DNA of 64,000 nucleotides, taken from assembly GCF_018598175.1 (NCBI RefSeq), contig NZ_JAHESE010000030.1, forward strand, positions 32,590-96,589, written 5' to 3'. The notes under the pieces were generated by a model. It was given only the letters and a program-made list of their open reading frames with translations, had not been told where the DNA came from and searched no databases. This stretch comes from Dawidia cretensis (lineage in GTDB: Bacteria > Bacteroidota > Bacteroidia > Cytophagales > Cyclobacteriaceae). This document shows, one piece after another, positions 52,762 to 61,776 of this stretch. The position numbers were made by a program, and so were the translations under genes. How positions within the stretch are numbered: the first letter of the stretch is position 1; the number at the start of each line of letters is the position of its first letter.

Positions 52762-52972
52762 CGGAGAGGTACCTCATTTTCATAAAGGTCTGGCAGTCGG
52801 CTGGTACCTTTGTGTGATATATAATCGACTGCACCGCTGTGAATACCGAAGAAAAATCAAATCCATTTTTACCAGGGCTATGCTGGGAACGCGCGCCCAA
52901 ATGCCATTTTCCAATCAATGCAGTTTCATATCCAATTGCCTTCATTAACGTGGCGATGGATGGGAATGCCAA
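52745..52972 (-). pseudogene. Sulfatase remnant, frameshifted
   Basis: A reverse-strand stretch reads as the N-terminal half of a sulfatase after its active site: IATLMKAIGYETALIGKWHL, then GARSQHSPGKNGFDF. A shift to another frame after GFDF gives FFGIHSGAVDYISHKG and RLPDLYENEVPLRHGIG, which is the continuing sulfatase sequence. The active-site CxPSR part and all the C-terminus are missing, and the remnant runs into the end of the DUF1080 gene. Sulfatases accompany glycan-use genes, so this may be a lost member of the dehydrogenase locus. Confidence 0.65.
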
Positions 52973-53468
52973 AACCAGGAAAAGCTTATACTAAATGCTA
53001 AACTAAGCACTCGCCTGAGTTGATCGTTAGTGGTAACGTTCTGCTTTGAGGTTTTGATGAATTGGCGGATACTGGGTTGAAGATTTTAGCTGTTTTTGTA
53101 ACATCAAGTTTCTCAAACTGCGCAATGGCATGCTGCATGCCTTGCAAAAGAGTATCATAAGAGACGCGGCAGGAATTGATATGGCCTGGAGCGCTGTTGC
53201 TGCCGCCGGGCAGCAACGCTATTCCTGGTAAATCATTGTGCTAAAAAAAAGATATTTTCATGGTACATCTGTTTGGTGCGAACATGCCGCAAGGATAACG
53301 CATGAATCCCTGTGATGGGCCGGGTTTGTTGATGAAGCGTCTACATCGGCGGATGAAGCTTTCGGATAGATTCATGAAAAAGCACCGATCAAAAAATATT
53401 TTATGGGGCGGTTTTGGGGGAATTCGTACCTTCGTTGCGATAAAACCCTACTTAAAACCCTTCTATTT
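52973..53468. other. Intergenic region with possible gene debris
   Basis: A reverse-strand stretch of about 55 codons (52998-53180; SYDTLLQGMQHAIAQFEKLD) reads like protein but has no recognisable family. Nothing else is seen until the TPR/response-regulator gene. The region probably continues the decayed area around the sulfatase remnant. Confidence 0.4.
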
Positions 53469-55619
53469 ATGCGGTGGCTACTCTGCTTTCCCGTGTTGTT
53501 TGCTTTTTGTTCGGTGTATGGGCAGAATCCTGCGCAGCGGCGTATCGACAGCCTTCACCACGTGACGTCCCTTGCCGGGACGCCCTATACACTATCAAAC
53601 ACGTACGCACAACTTACACTTGTTTACCAGGCCGGTGGCCGGCCCGACAGTGCCCGTCATTACTTAGGGTTGCTGGGAAATCTATTTGCCGACAATCGTA
53701 AGGATCATAAAATAGCTTCGCGGTATTTCATGACCGCCGGTCTTTATTTCCAGCGGCAAGGAGATCTGAGAGGGGCACTTCCTTATATGACCTCCGCATT
53801 AGAGTACCTCGATGCCGTCGAGCCCGATCCTTCTTATGGAGAGCAGTTGCTAACCATTGGCAATACACATTTGTCGTTACGAAATCCGGTCAGCGCTGCC
53901 GACTATCACAGCCGTGCCTTGCGTGTATTCGAGAAGTCGGGCAACGTTCGCGGACAATCGCTGAGCTTGCGGGGCTTGGGAATGGACCTGCTGGAGCAGG
54001 AAGAATACCGCGAGGCGGAGAAGTATTTCCAGTCAGCCCTGAAGTTACAGGATGTGGTGAAAGATGCGCGCGAAACCCTCGCGATCCGAAGCGGCATGGC
54101 CAAGGCCTATGCCGGCATGGGGCGCTATGAAACGTCGGCCGACTTTTACGAACGCGCGCTTTCACAGGCAGAGGCCATGAAGCTCACACCGGAAGCCCTG
54201 AAGACCTTGTATTCCCTCGGCATGCTATACACGGCCCGGAAAAACCCGGAGCAGGCCAAGCGTTATCTCCTGCAAGCGTTATCCCTGGCCTATGTCTCCG
54301 GCGACAGCGTCATGATGACCCGCATCAAGACGTCCCTGGCTGTCGTCTCGACTTCGCGTCGCCGCGGTACGGATGCTGAAAAGACGTTAGTGGACAATGT
54401 CGTCGCGGCAACGACCGCCACCAATGTGCGCTCGCTGCCCGACGCCTATTATACGCTGGCACAATGGTATGCCGAACGTAAGCAATACGAAAAAGCTTTT
54501 ACACAGCTGCACGCCTATTTACAACTGAACGACACCGTACACCGGAAAGAAGCGCTGGCACAATACCGGGAGCTCGAAGCGCGGTATGCGCGAAATAAAG
54601 TAGCTGATGATTCCCTTACGCTCACCGCCGAGAACCAGGTCCAGGTACTGGAACGCGAGTTACAGGGTCTCACGACACAACGTAATTACCTGACGGCTGC
54701 GGTATTGCTGGTCGTGTTGCTGACAGGCATAGGTGCTCTACTGTACTACCGGCGTTCGACTCGGGCCAGGAAATCTGAAAAGGTACCCGACACGAAAGTG
54801 TCAACGCCGCGTGCACGTGCCACGGCGCAGGGAGCGCCCGTTCCTTCCGCGAGCCCACGCCCAGCGCCCCGACCTGTTGCGGCCGAGCCGAAATCCGTTC
54901 CACCTGCGGTGGCTACGCTCGAGGCCGCGCTTGCCGTACAGGACGATGAAACCAGCGACCAGGCCGTTGTGCTGATCATTGCGGATAACGCGGCGATGCG
55001 CTCGCTGATGGAGAAGACCTTAAAAACACAGTTCCGGACGATCGTTGCCACCAACGAAAACTCGGGATGGGAGAAGGCGCAAGCGCAAGTGCCCGATCTT
55101 GTTATTACCGATATAGAGACATCGCCGGCAGATGGCCAGAACATTTGTGAGAAGCTGCGCGATGCTACGATCACCAGCCATATCCCGGTGGTGATGCTGA
55201 CGGCGAATGCAGAACAGGAGAACAAGGCACAAGGGCTTCAAGCCGATGCAGACGAATACATTAGCAAACCTTTTACACCCGAAGAACTCCGCCTGCGGGT
55301 ACAGAACATTATTGCGCAACGCGAGAACCTGCGCCATGCTTTCAATCAACAGCTTGCACAACCGCGGGATATATTTTCATCCGATCCGGAATCAGATTTT
55401 ATGGATTCCTTGCTGGAGATCCTGGAAGAACGTTACGCCGAGGCCACTTTCGACGCAGAAGCGTTCACTACAGCCAGTGGGTTAAGCCGTATACAATTAC
55501 ACCGCAAACTTAAAGCGCTTACCGGCAAGTCTACCCCGGAGTTCCTGCGGGATTTTAAGCGTACACGTTCACAGCAGGTGCTGGCAGCCGATCGTGTGCG
55601 TATCATTGGGGATAGGTGA
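53469..55619 (+). CDS. TPR / response-regulator / truncated AraC hybrid
   Basis: A 716-aa protein with a signal peptide (MRWLLCFPVLFAFCSVYGQ). About six TPRs occupy residues 30-390, and a membrane helix lies near 410-430 (LTAAVLLVVLLTGIGALLYY). A Pro/Ala-rich linker and a receiver domain follow, with phospho-acceptor Asp548 (LVITDIETSP), PVVMLTA and the terminal Lys in YISKPF. At the end there is only the first half of an AraC HTH domain (TASGLSRIQLHRKLKALTGK) before an early stop at RIIGDR. Compared with the family, about 45 residues of the second HTH are missing. No histidine kinase domain is present. A terminator follows. Confidence 0.8.
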   Translation: MRWLLCFPVLFAFCSVYGQNPAQRRIDSLHHVTSLAGTPYTLSNTYAQLTLVYQAGGRPDSARHYLGLLGNLFADNRKDHKIASRYFMTAGLYFQRQGDLRGALPYMTSALEYLDAVEPDPSYGEQLLTIGNTHLSLRNPVSAADYHSRALRVFEKSGNVRGQSLSLRGLGMDLLEQEEYREAEKYFQSALKLQDVVKDARETLAIRSGMAKAYAGMGRYETSADFYERALSQAEAMKLTPEALKTLYSLGMLYTARKNPEQAKRYLLQALSLAYVSGDSVMMTRIKTSLAVVSTSRRRGTDAEKTLVDNVVAATTATNVRSLPDAYYTLAQWYAERKQYEKAFTQLHAYLQLNDTVHRKEALAQYRELEARYARNKVADDSLTLTAENQVQVLERELQGLTTQRNYLTAAVLLVVLLTGIGALLYYRRSTRARKSEKVPDTKVSTPRARATAQGAPVPSASPRPAPRPVAAEPKSVPPAVATLEAALAVQDDETSDQAVVLIIADNAAMRSLMEKTLKTQFRTIVATNENSGWEKAQAQVPDLVITDIETSPADGQNICEKLRDATITSHIPVVMLTANAEQENKAQGLQADADEYISKPFTPEELRLRVQNIIAQRENLRHAFNQQLAQPRDIFSSDPESDFMDSLLEILEERYAEATFDAEAFTTASGLSRIQLHRKLKALTGKSTPEFLRDFKRTRSQQVLAADRVRIIGDR

Positions 55620-55660
55620 CGCGTGATGCCAATCAAAAATACCCAGGGCGATCACTAACA

Positions 55661-55693
55661 AAGCCTTCCAATTTTCGTTATTGGGAGGCTTTT
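55661..55693 (+). terminator. Intrinsic terminator
   Basis: AAGCCTTCCAAT (55661-55672) pairs with ATTGGGAGGCTT (55680-55691) with one G-U pair and is followed by T residues. It ends the hybrid regulator transcript. Confidence 0.8.
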
Positions 55694-55822
55694 AGTAGTC
55701 GACTGTGAGGTACTGATATCGAACCAAATTATTGAGAATTTGACGAGATTGCAAGAATTGCCGGTTCGATAAATATCTTACACCAAGCCTCCTGCCCATT
55801 TGCCTTGACTCGACTGATTAAT

Positions 55823-56275
55823 CTAGTAGCGAGCCCAGATTACCCGCATTCTCATTCCTAAAATTTCCTGTAACTGCATCAACTCATTCTCACTCGGTAC
55901 ATTCTGAGCATCTGAAATGCTGATAACGAATTTGGCGAAGCCTGCAGGCCACTTATAATCCAAATCATTCAGTGACGTTTCGTGTTGACATGAGGTCATA
56001 ATGTTCAATTTTTTGAATAGGCTTTGATATGCCAGATCCATTTTATCCAGCCAATCTTCTCCAGAAATATCTTGCCCGCACAGATTACAAGACACGCTTT
56101 CGAAGTTTTCTCCCTGGCCAACAAATTCTATTTCTTGTGTGGTTATCAACTCCGTATGGAGAAGATCAAACACGGCTGACAAGAACATTTTTGCCTTTTC
56201 TTGTTGAACATCACTTGGTATGTAGTCAGGGACCGATGGGATGATGTTTCTCTGCAAATTCAAAAACTTTGTCAA
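55823..56275 (-). CDS. Small protein with CxxC motif, unknown function
   Basis: A 150-aa protein, low in GC. It contains CNLCGQDISGEDWLDKMDLA, a CxxC that could bind zinc, and a later conserved stretch (CQHETSLNDLDYKWPAGFAK). The order resembles small conserved proteins often found near mobile or toxin/immunity loci, but I cannot name it. The first ~17 codons lie in the 3' end of a hydrolase remnant read in another frame, so the true start may be further in (for example the Met near 56188). Confidence 0.5.
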   Translation of the reverse strand: MTKFLNLQRNIIPSVPDYIPSDVQQEKAKMFLSAVFDLLHTELITTQEIEFVGQGENFESVSCNLCGQDISGEDWLDKMDLAYQSLFKKLNIMTSCQHETSLNDLDYKWPAGFAKFVISISDAQNVPSENELMQLQEILGMRMRVIWARY

Positions 56276-56414
56276 AATGCTTCTTCATAACATAATGTCC
56301 CCCCTCAAACGAAACATGTTCGCAATGATACTTATAGTCCTTATTGCGAAGGTGATTTGTAATTTTGTCACACATGTATTGTGAAGGCCAAACCTCATCA
56401 TCTTTTGCAATAGA
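56226..56414 (-). pseudogene. C-terminal fragment of a BAAT/acyl-CoA thioester hydrolase-like protein
   Basis: A 62-codon open stretch reads SIAKDDEVWPSQYMCDKITN, then HCEHVSFEGGHYVMKKHFDK and ends HHPIGP. The DDEVWPS motif and the following pattern are those of the BAAT C-terminal alpha/beta hydrolase domain, which includes the catalytic Asp region and His of GGHY. Upstream the frame meets a stop and then transposase sequence, so the rest of the gene is gone. Confidence 0.6.
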
Positions 56415-56547
56415 TCATGGCTTCGGCGAACTGAGGTTCATAACGATTGGCGTGGACAACAGCGGTCTTCATGTTGTCGCATTTGATGCTGAGCGGTATA
56501 CCGCCCAGGTACTCAAGACAATTTCCTGCTATTGCGACCGAAGCGCC
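56398..56547 (-). mobile_element. IS21 family transposase (IstA) fragment
   Basis: On the reverse strand 49 codons read GASVAIAGNCLEYLGGIPLS followed by IKCDNMKTAVVHANRYEPQF. This is the catalytic-core segment of IS21 IstA, whose family pattern is FGG-x-P-x-x-x-x-x-DN-x-K-x-AV-x-x-x-x-x-YEP. Stops bound it on both sides, and the IstB gene and ends are not seen. It abuts the hydrolase fragment, as expected if an IS insertion followed by deletion destroyed that gene. Confidence 0.65.
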
Positions 56548-56673
56548 TCAGTATATATGAATGGTCAACCCTTGACAAAAATTCAGTATTTAACATTATG
56601 CTATCCATTCAACTTTTACATTTCGTTTACATTTTTTAACAATTCCTTTACTAAAGCCGAGCATAAAGACTTG

Positions 56674-56681
56674 TAGCTTTG
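56674..56681 (+). promoter_or_regulatory. Candidate -7 box (TAGCTTTG)
   Basis: TAGCTTTG fits the Bacteroidota TAnnTTTG -7 box, 26 bp before the propeller lipoprotein start. A -33 TTG is not clear. Confidence 0.4.
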
Positions 56682-56707
56682 TTAAAACTGATATTAAAAA
56701 TGAGAAG

Positions 56708-57784
56708 ATGACGAAATGCACCTGTGGTTTACTCTTTATACTCATTTTGGGCACTGCCTGCAACGGACCAGTTAAAAAATATTTACCAAAAGAAAAGGAA
56801 CATCCAAAACTTATAAAAACCATTGGCTCACCCCGATATGGCAATGTTCAATGTATCCTACAGGACAAAGCCTGCAACCTTTGGTTCGGCACCACAGAAA
56901 ATGGTCTTTATAAATATGACGGAAAATCGTTTACCCAATATTTACTGGCAGATGGGCTTAACAGTAATAGCGTCTATACCCTATTTGAAGATAAAGACGG
57001 TAAGATTTGGATAGGTACAGAAGTGGGACTGTGTCTTTACGATGGTAAAAAATTTACAGAAATCAAGATTCCTTTACCCAAAAACTTGCCTCCCAACAAG
57101 AATGACCACTATCGCAACAAGCATTGGGTATTCAGTATCATACAAGCAAAAAGCGGAAAATTATGGTTCGCAACTATAGATGGTGTTTATATCTACGATG
57201 GCAAATCTTTTACTCCATTTATAATTGATGAGACAGCTAGTGGCTTTTTGAGCACTAACCATAACGCGGAACGAATTTTAGAAGATAAAGCAGGTAACAT
57301 TTGGTTTGGAGCACGAACCGACAAAGGTGTGTATCGTTACGATGGAAAATCTGTAACAAAACTTGAACTAGTGGAATTATTTCAAGATGGGCCAAAGCCA
57401 AAACCTCATCGTTGGGGCTGGCCTCAACTGCAAGACAAGAACGGGAATATTTGGTTCACTAATTGGGGTGGAGCCTACCGGTATGATGGCAAATCATTTA
57501 CAAGTTTTAAGTTTCCTAATAATGGGTTTACTCGAATTATAGAAGACAAAAAGGGAAACCTTTGGTTTGGTGGTGATGGTATTCACCGGTATGATGGCAA
57601 AACTTTCACTCATTTTTCTACAAAAGATGGGCTAATCAATCCTTGGGTTTGGTCAATTTTGGAAGATAAAAGTGGCAATCTTTGGATAGGCACCAGAGAA
57701 ACAAGTCTCTTCCTTTACGATGGAAAAACATTTATTACTTATTCGGAATATAAACCCGAGCCTTCAACGACTAACAAACGTTAA
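56708..57784 (+). CDS. Two-component-regulator propeller lipoprotein
   Basis: A 358-aa protein with a lipobox (LILGTAC, Cys about residue 18) and about seven regulator-propeller repeats of 35-45 residues (LWFGTTENGLYKYDGKSF; IWIGTEVGLCLYDGKKFTE; NLWIGTRETSLFLYDGKTF). These propellers usually form the sensor of hybrid two-component systems. Here there is no membrane helix, kinase or regulator domain, so the protein is a free-standing lipid-anchored propeller that could bind glycans or partner proteins. GC is low compared with the window. Confidence 0.85.
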   Translation: MTKCTCGLLFILILGTACNGPVKKYLPKEKEHPKLIKTIGSPRYGNVQCILQDKACNLWFGTTENGLYKYDGKSFTQYLLADGLNSNSVYTLFEDKDGKIWIGTEVGLCLYDGKKFTEIKIPLPKNLPPNKNDHYRNKHWVFSIIQAKSGKLWFATIDGVYIYDGKSFTPFIIDETASGFLSTNHNAERILEDKAGNIWFGARTDKGVYRYDGKSVTKLELVELFQDGPKPKPHRWGWPQLQDKNGNIWFTNWGGAYRYDGKSFTSFKFPNNGFTRIIEDKKGNLWFGGDGIHRYDGKTFTHFSTKDGLINPWVWSILEDKSGNLWIGTRETSLFLYDGKTFITYSEYKPEPSTTNKR

Positions 57785-58162
57785 CAAAAAAAAGAAAGTG
57801 ACCGTGAAGACTTACCCTAGTTATTAGCACCTAAAAGTATAGATTTCCAGTCAATGACTGCCTTCTTCTATCTCATCCAGACACCCCGCGATTAGAGATT
57901 GATATAGCCCCCCTACAAATGGGTTAAGAATGCTTCCAAATCATAGGCTTTGCTGGTTTGCCCAATAAATTTGAGCTGCATCATGAAGTTAGGTGATCAC
58001 TGTAGGTTAATGCTGACAAGTGGTTAGCAATAACCCTGGCTGGATATCTTGCCCAAATTTCATCCTCTTTGGCGGTTTGCCGCACTTAGCGTGAGTGCCC
58101 GTCGTTATAGCGCCATGTTATGTTTGTGACTTATTCCGCCTGGTTCAATTATGAGGGTGCCT
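57785..58162. other. Intergenic region
   Basis: No gene is supported in these 370 bp. A TAnnTTTG-type -7 box (TATGTTTG, 58119-58126) lies 25-37 bp before the next gene's possible starts and is its probable promoter. A reverse-strand frame of 23 codons at about 57920 is too short to interpret. Confidence 0.45.
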
Positions 58163-59632
58163 ATGAAGAATTTTCCGCTGCTCGCTACTCTTGCCTTTCT
58201 CATTTGTTGTAGCCCCGCCGTAGATTCCGTTAATCGAGAACGGTTCGGTGATTTTAAGCTCTGCGACAATGGACTGGTCTATGACAGCGCGACGATGGTG
58301 AAATTGAAGAAGGTCATCGATTCCCTGCACCTGCGCTGTGAAACGTCTCCACCGAAGCAATTCCGATCGTTGGAACAAGGCTATGGCGACTATATAGATA
58401 CATTTGCTGACTCCGCTGAAGCATTCGAGGTCATGGCGCATCCCATGACGATTGAGAAGTTACAGAAGATGTTCCCTTCGGCGAAGGTGTTACGAAATGT
58501 CTGGATCGCCAAGGAGCGCATGAATCTCTTCGGCGAAAAGACCATACGCTACGCTTCCAATATAGCACCGGCCTGGCTCAGGGTTCCGGATGTGGCTATC
58601 CATGATAGGTCGACCGGCTGGGTATTTAGCTATCATTATCCCTTTCTGAGAGGGATATATCTTAAAAAGCTAACGTCGATGCAAATTCCTGTTGAATACG
58701 CGACACTCATCCGGTACGTCGATTGCATGATCGACACTACTACCACCATTTTTTCGCCAGCAGACACTCCCAGGCTTGATGCAATCCCCGACAGTCTGTC
58801 TAAAATCAAGGAATACGTAGACTTGGTTTCGGATTTCGAACCTGCCCCCGAAGAAACGAAGGAATCTGCCGATGAGGAAGAGCGACGCCGGCGGTGGGAC
58901 GCGTATGCCGCGGCTGTGGAAGGCTGGTACAACCGTCGTCTGGCAGCGCTCGACCGAAAAATGCAAGACCCGGTTAATATGAAATTACTGGACGATGCTG
59001 TAGCAGAAGCCATCACCCATCGTCACGATTTTTATCTTGACGAGTATGCCGTGCGGTATCTTTCCCCCGAGCGGGCATTGTCCCTGGAGCGGAGTTCTCG
59101 CCCTTTCCGCACTTGTGGCGCGGACATGTGGCCCACGCGCTACACCCGAGAGATTTGCAAGCTTGCCGTACGAGCAAACCAGTGGGAGATTTTTTTACGT
59201 GCTCACCTGGATGTCATGAATGACCACTTCTATCAATACGAGCCTTCCGACACGTCAACGAGAAGAAAAACCTATGTCCGGGAGCTAGATCAAATGGGAG
59301 TGAACAGCATGAAATTGTCGATCGGCGCTTGCCTCTCTTCCCGCGACGTAAACATAGATCACTACCAGGGATCAACCGCTGTCATGGCACGGGGCTTGAC
59401 GGAATCTGCAAACCAAACCAGCGCAGTAACCCTGCTGCTGGCAATGATTGAAGACAAGCGACTCGATCTCTATAACCGCACCGCCATGGCACAGCTTCTT
59501 ATCTTCTATAACCGCGAATCAATGAAGACACCCGCCTACCAGCGTAACCTCGAAGGTGTTAATCGGGCCATTGCTACATTGCCGGAGATGGTGCAAAAAT
59601 CGCTCACAGCGAAAATGACCGAACAACTGTGA
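58163..59632 (+). CDS. Large lipoprotein of unknown function
   Basis: A 489-aa protein with leader MKNFPLLATLAFLIC and a Cys pair at the lipobox (FLICCSP). The body is mixed alpha/beta with a highly charged stretch around residue 230 (ETKESADEEERRRRWDAYAA) and helical C-terminal repeats. I do not recognise a family. An ATG four codons earlier (58151) is also possible. It is monocistronic, and the convergent gene ends 63 bp downstream. Confidence 0.55.
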   Translation: MKNFPLLATLAFLICCSPAVDSVNRERFGDFKLCDNGLVYDSATMVKLKKVIDSLHLRCETSPPKQFRSLEQGYGDYIDTFADSAEAFEVMAHPMTIEKLQKMFPSAKVLRNVWIAKERMNLFGEKTIRYASNIAPAWLRVPDVAIHDRSTGWVFSYHYPFLRGIYLKKLTSMQIPVEYATLIRYVDCMIDTTTTIFSPADTPRLDAIPDSLSKIKEYVDLVSDFEPAPEETKESADEEERRRRWDAYAAAVEGWYNRRLAALDRKMQDPVNMKLLDDAVAEAITHRHDFYLDEYAVRYLSPERALSLERSSRPFRTCGADMWPTRYTREICKLAVRANQWEIFLRAHLDVMNDHFYQYEPSDTSTRRKTYVRELDQMGVNSMKLSIGACLSSRDVNIDHYQGSTAVMARGLTESANQTSAVTLLLAMIEDKRLDLYNRTAMAQLLIFYNRESMKTPAYQRNLEGVNRAIATLPEMVQKSLTAKMTEQL

Positions 59633-59695
59633 ATCCGCGACACCTGGTCAGCTCATCTCCATTTCTAATCTCCGCGACCGGATTGCCCTCGTAAA

Positions 59696-60142
59696 TCACG
59701 TATAGTACTCCCCGTCCCACGGTTCGTAAAAAGCAATAGTCGAGTTCGGTTGCAGCTCCACAGCTTTATGTTCCTCGTTCGATACCAGGCCGAACACAAC
59801 ACCGTCAACAGTTGATTGAAAAGGCTTTACTTCTATGTCCGTATACGTAACATTCCCCAATTTCTCAATTTCGTCTTGAAGCCACGCAATCATTTTTTCT
59901 TGATCAGCAACGCCGACGGTCCCGGCAAACCAGTGTTTGGTTTCCGAATGATTTCCCTTGTCATCAAAAAGATATAATACAACGTATTCCTTCCGGTGTT
60001 TCATCAGTGCCTCTGCCGGTACACCCGGTGGAAATACAAAAGTTTCGTATCCAAAGAACTGCCGACCGTCATCCGTTTTACCTAGATAGTGAGTATGGTA
60101 GTCTTCCATTCGGAGAATGGGTATTTTTTCTGGTATTGGCAT
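59696..60142 (-). CDS. Small cytoplasmic protein, unknown function
   Basis: A 148-aa protein without a leader (IPILRMEDYHTHYLGKTDDG; YETFVFPPGVPAEALMKHRK; HWFAGTVGVADQEKMIAWLQ; TIAFYEPWDGEYYT). It looks like small soluble proteins annotated as hypothetical in Bacteroidota; the size and lone occurrence also suit an orphan immunity protein, but no toxin gene is adjacent. Function unknown. Confidence 0.55.
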   Translation of the reverse strand: MPIPEKIPILRMEDYHTHYLGKTDDGRQFFGYETFVFPPGVPAEALMKHRKEYVVLYLFDDKGNHSETKHWFAGTVGVADQEKMIAWLQDEIEKLGNVTYTDIEVKPFQSTVDGVVFGLVSNEEHKAVELQPNSTIAFYEPWDGEYYT

Positions 60143-60650
60143 AGCAAAATAGTGACTTATAAGATAGGTAACGATACAAAGCTAATAGGGCGAGCGTAAG
60201 AATGAAAGAAAACGTGGTGGTGTTACCTAAGCTTTCCGTGAGTGGCTAAGCCTCAAAATATCGGCACTTATGTCCTAATCCTACACAACGCAACGGCATA
60301 CACCAAAATCGCAAAAATTGAAAAGGTTACAAAACAAAAAAGCAAACTCCGAAAAGTTTGCTCTTAAATCGAAAATGTAGACCGGAGGGTGCTGCATTCG
60401 TGCTTGCTGAATCCTGATCTCCAAATGCTCCGAGGACTGATCCGGGGTTGAAAGTAGCGGAGGTTGCCATTTTGGCAGCAAAATCGCAATTTTTCCCTGC
60501 CTGCACTTAGTTCGGGACAGATATTCAGGGGTAAGGGACGGGCATGACTTCCGACAGTGCCATAGCCACCATGACACAATTCACGTCAGGCGCAACCTAC
60601 TATTTTCGAAGAGTAGTAGCCGAAAATGTTAGTTCTTCTTGTCTTTAGAA
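60143..60650. other. Intergenic region with repeated hairpin
   Basis: These 500 bp carry copy 2 of the 53-bp terminator repeat (60330-60382) and nothing else I can support. A 98-codon reverse-strand open frame across the repeat has no family features and shares only the repeat-encoded peptide with the 42-kb copy. Confidence 0.5.
60330..60382 (-). repeat. 53-bp repeat containing a terminator hairpin, copy 2
   Basis: AGCAAACT (60341-60348) pairs with AGTTTGCT (60355-60362), with a T-run on the reverse strand. The block matches 42331-42383 at 49 of 53 positions. It could terminate the reverse-strand genes at 60651-61493. Confidence 0.7.
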
Positions 60651-61493
60651 TTATGACATTAGCTTATCTCTGAACACTGTAAAGAACCGATCAAATCCGG
60701 TTGCCCGAAAGGGCTTCCAAGATACCTCAACCCCGTCTTGGAAAAGGTCGGGGACTTCAACGCCGCCGCGATGAATTACAAAATTAAAATACCGTTCTAA
60801 ACAATATGTCACTGTCTTGGTTTTGAAGTATGCCTTGTCTGATTCAAGGAGCTCAGATGCGTTTACTTGGTCCAGAAAAAATCCAACCTCGTGGTATTTA
60901 GCGGTTGGAAAGTACGAGAATGCCATTACAAAGCGCAGATCATCGTAGTACGCCCGCTTTTGCAAATAATCTTTATGGATCTTAATATTTCTATCATTCA
61001 AATAATTTGTGTGGTCGTTTATGAAATCCTAGTCTGCAAAAATTCGATCAAAAGCTTTAATCAATTCATTAAAATAATTTAGGGAGCTCATACCGGTTAC
61101 AGAATAATTCACTGTCTGGTTGAATCGAATTCCGACAGCCATCAAAACTTTCTCCTCAATGCTCTCCTCCATCTTTTTGTATAGGTCATCAAACTCGCGA
61201 TCCAAATTCTGTTTGAGATTGCTGGATAACTGCAAGCGATACTGCTTAACCGCAAGATAGCTAAAAAGCCAGACTGAAAGTATAGCCGCTATCGGGGTGA
61301 CTATGTTGTTAAAATTCGATGAATCAAACTTCAGGTGGAGTTCTTTCCAGAACCAAAATCTTGTTAACAGATCAACAGTTGCTATTGTGCCAACTCCAAT
61401 AATTATAAATATGTAATTTGTTTTGATCCACTTCATATGGTTATGCTCAATGCCGCTCTCATTAGCTTCAAGGTTAAATTCAGTATTTGACAT
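60651..61493 (-). pseudogene. Two-helix membrane protein with coiled coil, interrupted by an in-frame amber codon
   Basis: Reading 61493 to 60651 gives 280 codons in one frame with a single TAG at 61029-61031. The N-terminal part (154 codons) has two membrane helices (YIFIIIGVGTIATVDLLTRF; IVTPIAAILSVWLFSYLAVK) and a coiled coil (LSSNLKQNLDREFDDLYKKM). The rest is soluble and helical (IHKDYLQKRAYYDDLRFVMA). The layout recalls putative phage abortive-infection membrane proteins, but no motif proves it. TAG may replace CAG (Gln). The gene is AT-rich and probably recently disabled, unless the stop is suppressed. Confidence 0.55.
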
Positions 61494-61776
61494 TTATCAT
61501 ACAAGGACTTTGAAAGTCAGGAAGTTGGACATTGTTTACATTAAATTTCATTAAGCCTTTTCGTTCAATCTATAACTCCCCCGCATGGGATCAACTGCAA
61601 AAAAATAGAAGGTTACGCCATACAAAATATTGAATTCGTCCCACAACTCTAACAAATATATCCCATATCCTTAAAATTAATTTATTAAAATCAAATTCAG
61701 ATTCCAAGCTTTTGATCCAAATGCTAGTTGTCGTATCTTGAAACTCTACTTGAGATTACCCCAGTAAGCAGTTTCT

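Noticed and set aside
56365-56676. 103-codon forward open frame
   Set aside because: It is antisense to the IS21 transposase and hydrolase fragments, which explain the openness.
57910-57990. 23-codon reverse-strand frame in the gap before the large lipoprotein
   Set aside because: Too short to support and without recognisable features.
60281-60577. 98-codon reverse-strand open frame across the 53-bp repeat
   Set aside because: Only the repeat-encoded part resembles anything (the copy at 42 kb). Composition and lack of a family suggest non-coding sequence.
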